The translations under genes and the position numbers were made by a program. The notes under the pieces are model-generated. The model did not search any database. It saw nothing but the letters and a program-made list of their open reading frames with translations, and was not told the DNA's origin. A DNA stretch of 8,604 nucleotides from contig JBDSEA010000184.1 in NCBI GenBank assembly GCA_039920305.1, positions 1 to 8,604 on the forward strand. Reading direction: 5' to 3'. Shown here piece after piece: positions 7,009 to 8,604 of the stretch (position 1 is its first letter; each line of letters begins with the position of its first letter). The DNA comes from DASRAJ01 sp039920305 (GTDB lineage Bacteria > Bacteroidota > Bacteroidia > Chitinophagales > UBA10324).

Positions 7009-7512
7009 TTGAAGAATAAAAAAAATTACTCTCAGATAAATTCCTTTTTCATCCTGACAGGATTTTTTATTTTAATTTTCTCCTGTAAGCAAAAGGACTC
7101 CTGCAATATACCTTGTTTCAATGGGGTCTGTATAGATAACAGCTGCAATTGCACTTCGGGCTACGAAGGGGATAGCTGTACGATTCTGACCACAGAAAAA
7201 TTTATTGGTGACTGGAGTGCAAATGATGCGTGTGACACTATTAATTATAAATACACCGCCACCATCGCGGCATCCACCTCACTCCCTAATGAGCTCATGA
7301 TCACCAATTTTGGGGAATTCGGGACTACTTTCGTTATTAAGGCACAGATTTCAGGTTTTACCTTTACAGTGCCCGAACAATTGGTACAGGGTATTACCCT
7401 CAGCGGGAATGGTACGGTGGACACCACTGCAAAGATCATTGTAGTAAGTTATACCGCCATGGACGAGTTGAATAACATCAGTGTATGTACAGGCTCCTGG
7501 ATTAAATTATGA
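7009..7512 (+). CDS. EGF-like-domain lipoprotein (first of a pair)
   Basis: A 167-residue lipoprotein. Residues 1-25 form a signal peptide (KNKK, then FFILTGFFILIFS) ending at the lipidated Cys26 (IFSC). After Cys26 comes KQKDS, which resembles the acidic/lysine surface-export signal of Bacteroidota lipoproteins, so surface exposure is possible. Residues 32-57 form an EGF-like module with cysteines at 32, 36, 41, 46, 48 and 57 (spacing 3-4-4-1-8), ending in GYEGDSC. Then follows a beta-rich domain (about 60-167) opening KFIGDW and closing VCTGSW, with one Cys at each end, probably bonded; the GxW opening hints at a lipocalin-like barrel, which is only an inference. The start is TTG: an in-frame TAA lies at 6994-6996 and no ATG occurs between it and the signal peptide. 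The neighbour at 7609 is a paralogue (same layout, lipid Cys at 26 in both). No clear promoter was seen upstream. Confidence 0.78.
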   Translation: MKNKKNYSQINSFFILTGFFILIFSCKQKDSCNIPCFNGVCIDNSCNCTSGYEGDSCTILTTEKFIGDWSANDACDTINYKYTATIAASTSLPNELMITNFGEFGTTFVIKAQISGFTFTVPEQLVQGITLSGNGTVDTTAKIIVVSYTAMDELNNISVCTGSWIKL

Positions 7513-7537
7513 ATAAAACGACAATTATCAATCTAAA

Positions 7538-7569
7538 TTGAGGGATTACAATGATTGGTTTTATATTTG
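7538..7569 (+). promoter_or_regulatory. Bacteroidota-type promoter of the second EGF-like lipoprotein
   Basis: TATATTTG (7562-7569) matches the -7 consensus TAnnTTTG exactly, and a TTG (7538-7540) sits 21 bp upstream as a -33 element, which fits the usual spacing. Transcription would begin near 7575, leaving an A-rich leader of about 34 bases without a Shine-Dalgarno sequence before the ATG at 7609, typical of well-translated genes in this phylum. Confidence 0.6.
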
Positions 7570-7608
7570 CTACCCACTTAAAAAAATCAAAACAAAACTA
7601 ACAATCCT

Positions 7609-8118
7609 ATGAAGAAAATTTCAATGATGGGCCTCTCCTTCTTAACAGTGATCGCCACAGCAACAATTATGTTTTTTAATTCCTGCAGCTCAGATGCCTG
7701 TAAGGATGTGAATTGCGGAACTTTTGGTAATTGCGTAGATGGTACGTGCATTTGTGATGCAGGTTATGAAGGGGATAACTGTGAAACGGAATCAAGAGCA
7801 AAATTTGTTGGTACATACACCGTTTCGGGAACTATTACATGTCCTATTTCAGGAGATGGTACCATAACGAATTCTGTTCTAACCCTGACAAATTCAAGTG
7901 GCAGTGTTTCAGATGTTGTGATAAACTTTGCAGGTGTTCTCACAATAAATGGAACTGTTACAGGAACTTCTATAACCGTTGCATCTCAATCAGTTGGTGC
8001 CTTTACCTATACCGGCTCCGGATCCATAAGTGGAAGCAATATTACTATGACACTTAATGAATTTGATTCCGGACTCTCTGAAACCTGTATTTACAATTTT
8101 TCAGGACCAAAACAATAA
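7609..8118 (+). CDS. EGF-like-domain lipoprotein (second of a pair)
   Basis: A 169-residue lipoprotein with the same layout as the gene at 7009. Signal peptide 1-25 (MKKISMM, then a hydrophobic core ending FFNS), lipidated Cys26 (NSC), then an EGF-like module with cysteines at 31, 36, 42, 47, 49 and 58 (spacing 4-5-4-1-8) ending GYEGDNC. The rest (about 61-169) opens KFVGTY and is rich in Thr, Ser and Gly with alternating hydrophobic residues, as expected for a beta-barrel or beta-sandwich; it again has one Cys near its start (TITC) and one near its end (ETC). The two paralogues share GYEGD(S/N)C and KF(I/V)G plus the general pattern, but the C-terminal domains have diverged strongly. I recall this EGF plus beta-domain family in Bacteroidota, often in several copies, without a known function. 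Its own promoter and a strong terminator suggest a single-gene transcript. Confidence 0.82.
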   Translation: MKKISMMGLSFLTVIATATIMFFNSCSSDACKDVNCGTFGNCVDGTCICDAGYEGDNCETESRAKFVGTYTVSGTITCPISGDGTITNSVLTLTNSSGSVSDVVINFAGVLTINGTVTGTSITVASQSVGAFTYTGSGSISGSNITMTLNEFDSGLSETCIYNFSGPKQ

Positions 8119-8135
8119 TTTTTAATTTATTCTTT

Positions 8136-8173
8136 AACGCAGGATTGCAATTTTTTGCTATCCTGCGTTTTTT
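8136..8173 (+). terminator. Rho-independent terminator after the second lipoprotein gene
   Basis: A perfect 10 bp stem, AACGCAGGAT (8136-8145) with ATCCTGCGTT (8160-8169), is followed by a T run to 8173. Inside the loop, GCAA (8147-8150) and TTGC (8155-8158) can pair further around a T-T mismatch. It begins 18 bp after the stop codon at 8118. Confidence 0.85.
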
Positions 8174-8604
8174 ATTTATCAAAACAGCAAGTTCTCATTC
8201 AAGTGATGATGATGGGGACTAAATTTCCCTCGCCTAAAGGTTTGTCACTGATAATCACCGATTAAAACGTTCCCGGACACCTGTCCAAAATCTAAGTTTT
8301 ATCTATTTGATAAATTTCAATGGTTTCTCATCACCATCGGATAAGGCGCTGAAGACATGAAAAGAATTAATCCAAAAGGAATTAGAAATACCCGAAATAT
8401 ATTGAAGATAACTTCAACTGTTTTAGAAGAAGATAAAGCAATCAAGAGCAGTTATATGATTTTGATATTTTTTCCTTAGCAGCTTGCTTAATTATTTTCC
8501 TGACATGTAGCTATGATTTCCAAACTGCAACTTGCTGACAATGAGTGCATGTCAAATACTCTGTATAATTTTAATTTAATTAATGCAAAAAAAAATGCCG
8601 CATT
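8174..8604. other. Non-coding stretch, no convincing gene
   Basis: About 430 AT-rich bases after the terminator. The only notable open frame is a 40-codon ATG frame at 8357-8479 on the plus strand (MKRINPKGIRNTRN...), with no ribosome site, promoter or family resemblance; I do not call it a gene. No tRNA-like cloverleaf or repeat array was seen. TGACATG (8501-8507) and CATGTCA (8548-8554) form a widely spaced inverted pair of doubtful meaning. At the right edge a run of nine A (8587-8595) next to TGCC reads on the minus strand as GGCA followed by T9, which could be the 3' half of a terminator for a minus-strand gene beyond the window. Confidence 0.5.

Noticed and set aside
8357..8479. 40-codon ATG open frame in the right non-coding stretch
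   Set aside because: No promoter, no ribosome site, no recognisable domain, and of a length expected by chance in AT-rich DNA.
8501..8554. TGACATG...CATGTCA inverted pair as an operator or attachment site
   Set aside because: The 7 bp arms are 40 bases apart and no integrase or regulator gene is nearby; this can occur by chance.

Overview
The window looks like an ordinary chromosomal segment of a Bacteroidota bacterium, probably near the Chitinophagales/Sphingobacteriales. The reasons are: the short, AMN-domain-less AMP nucleosidase next to a stand-alone HsdR-N protein and holA (a neighbourhood I remember from this phylum), the Bacteroidota form of TilS (HHxDDS instead of HHxDDQ), a TAnnTTTG-type -7 promoter with an A-rich leader, few clear Shine-Dalgarno sequences, and lipoproteins with short Cys-ending signal peptides. 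No tRNA, rRNA, insertion sequence or CRISPR array was seen.

Layout. Left part (1-3202, all minus strand): a GH63-type glycosidase cut by the left edge, a secreted alpha/beta hydrolase 50 bp upstream of it and probably co-transcribed with it, and a small PD-(D/E)XK protein like the HsdR N-terminal domain. Middle (3258-5558, plus strand): amn, holA and a small secreted protein of unknown function. The PD-(D/E)XK gene and amn diverge from a 55 bp shared region. Then tilS on the minus strand (5561-6901), convergent with the unknown gene with a 2 bp gap. Right part (7009-8118, plus strand): two related lipoproteins, each a lipid-anchored EGF-like module followed by a beta-rich domain of roughly 110 residues. 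The second has its own promoter and a strong hairpin terminator. The last 430 bases hold no convincing gene.

How the genes relate. Three are housekeeping genes: amn (AMP breakdown), holA (clamp-loader delta subunit) and tilS (tRNA-Ile lysidine synthase). The glycosidase and secreted hydrolase suggest glycan and ester use in the envelope or periplasm, and the lipoprotein pair suggests a surface or outer-membrane role. I found no convincing new multi-gene system. The parts most worth a second look are the tandem EGF-like lipoproteins, the HsdR-N-like protein without any restriction-modification partners, and the unknown secreted protein at 5121-5558. All family names rest on motif recognition by eye, with no database search.
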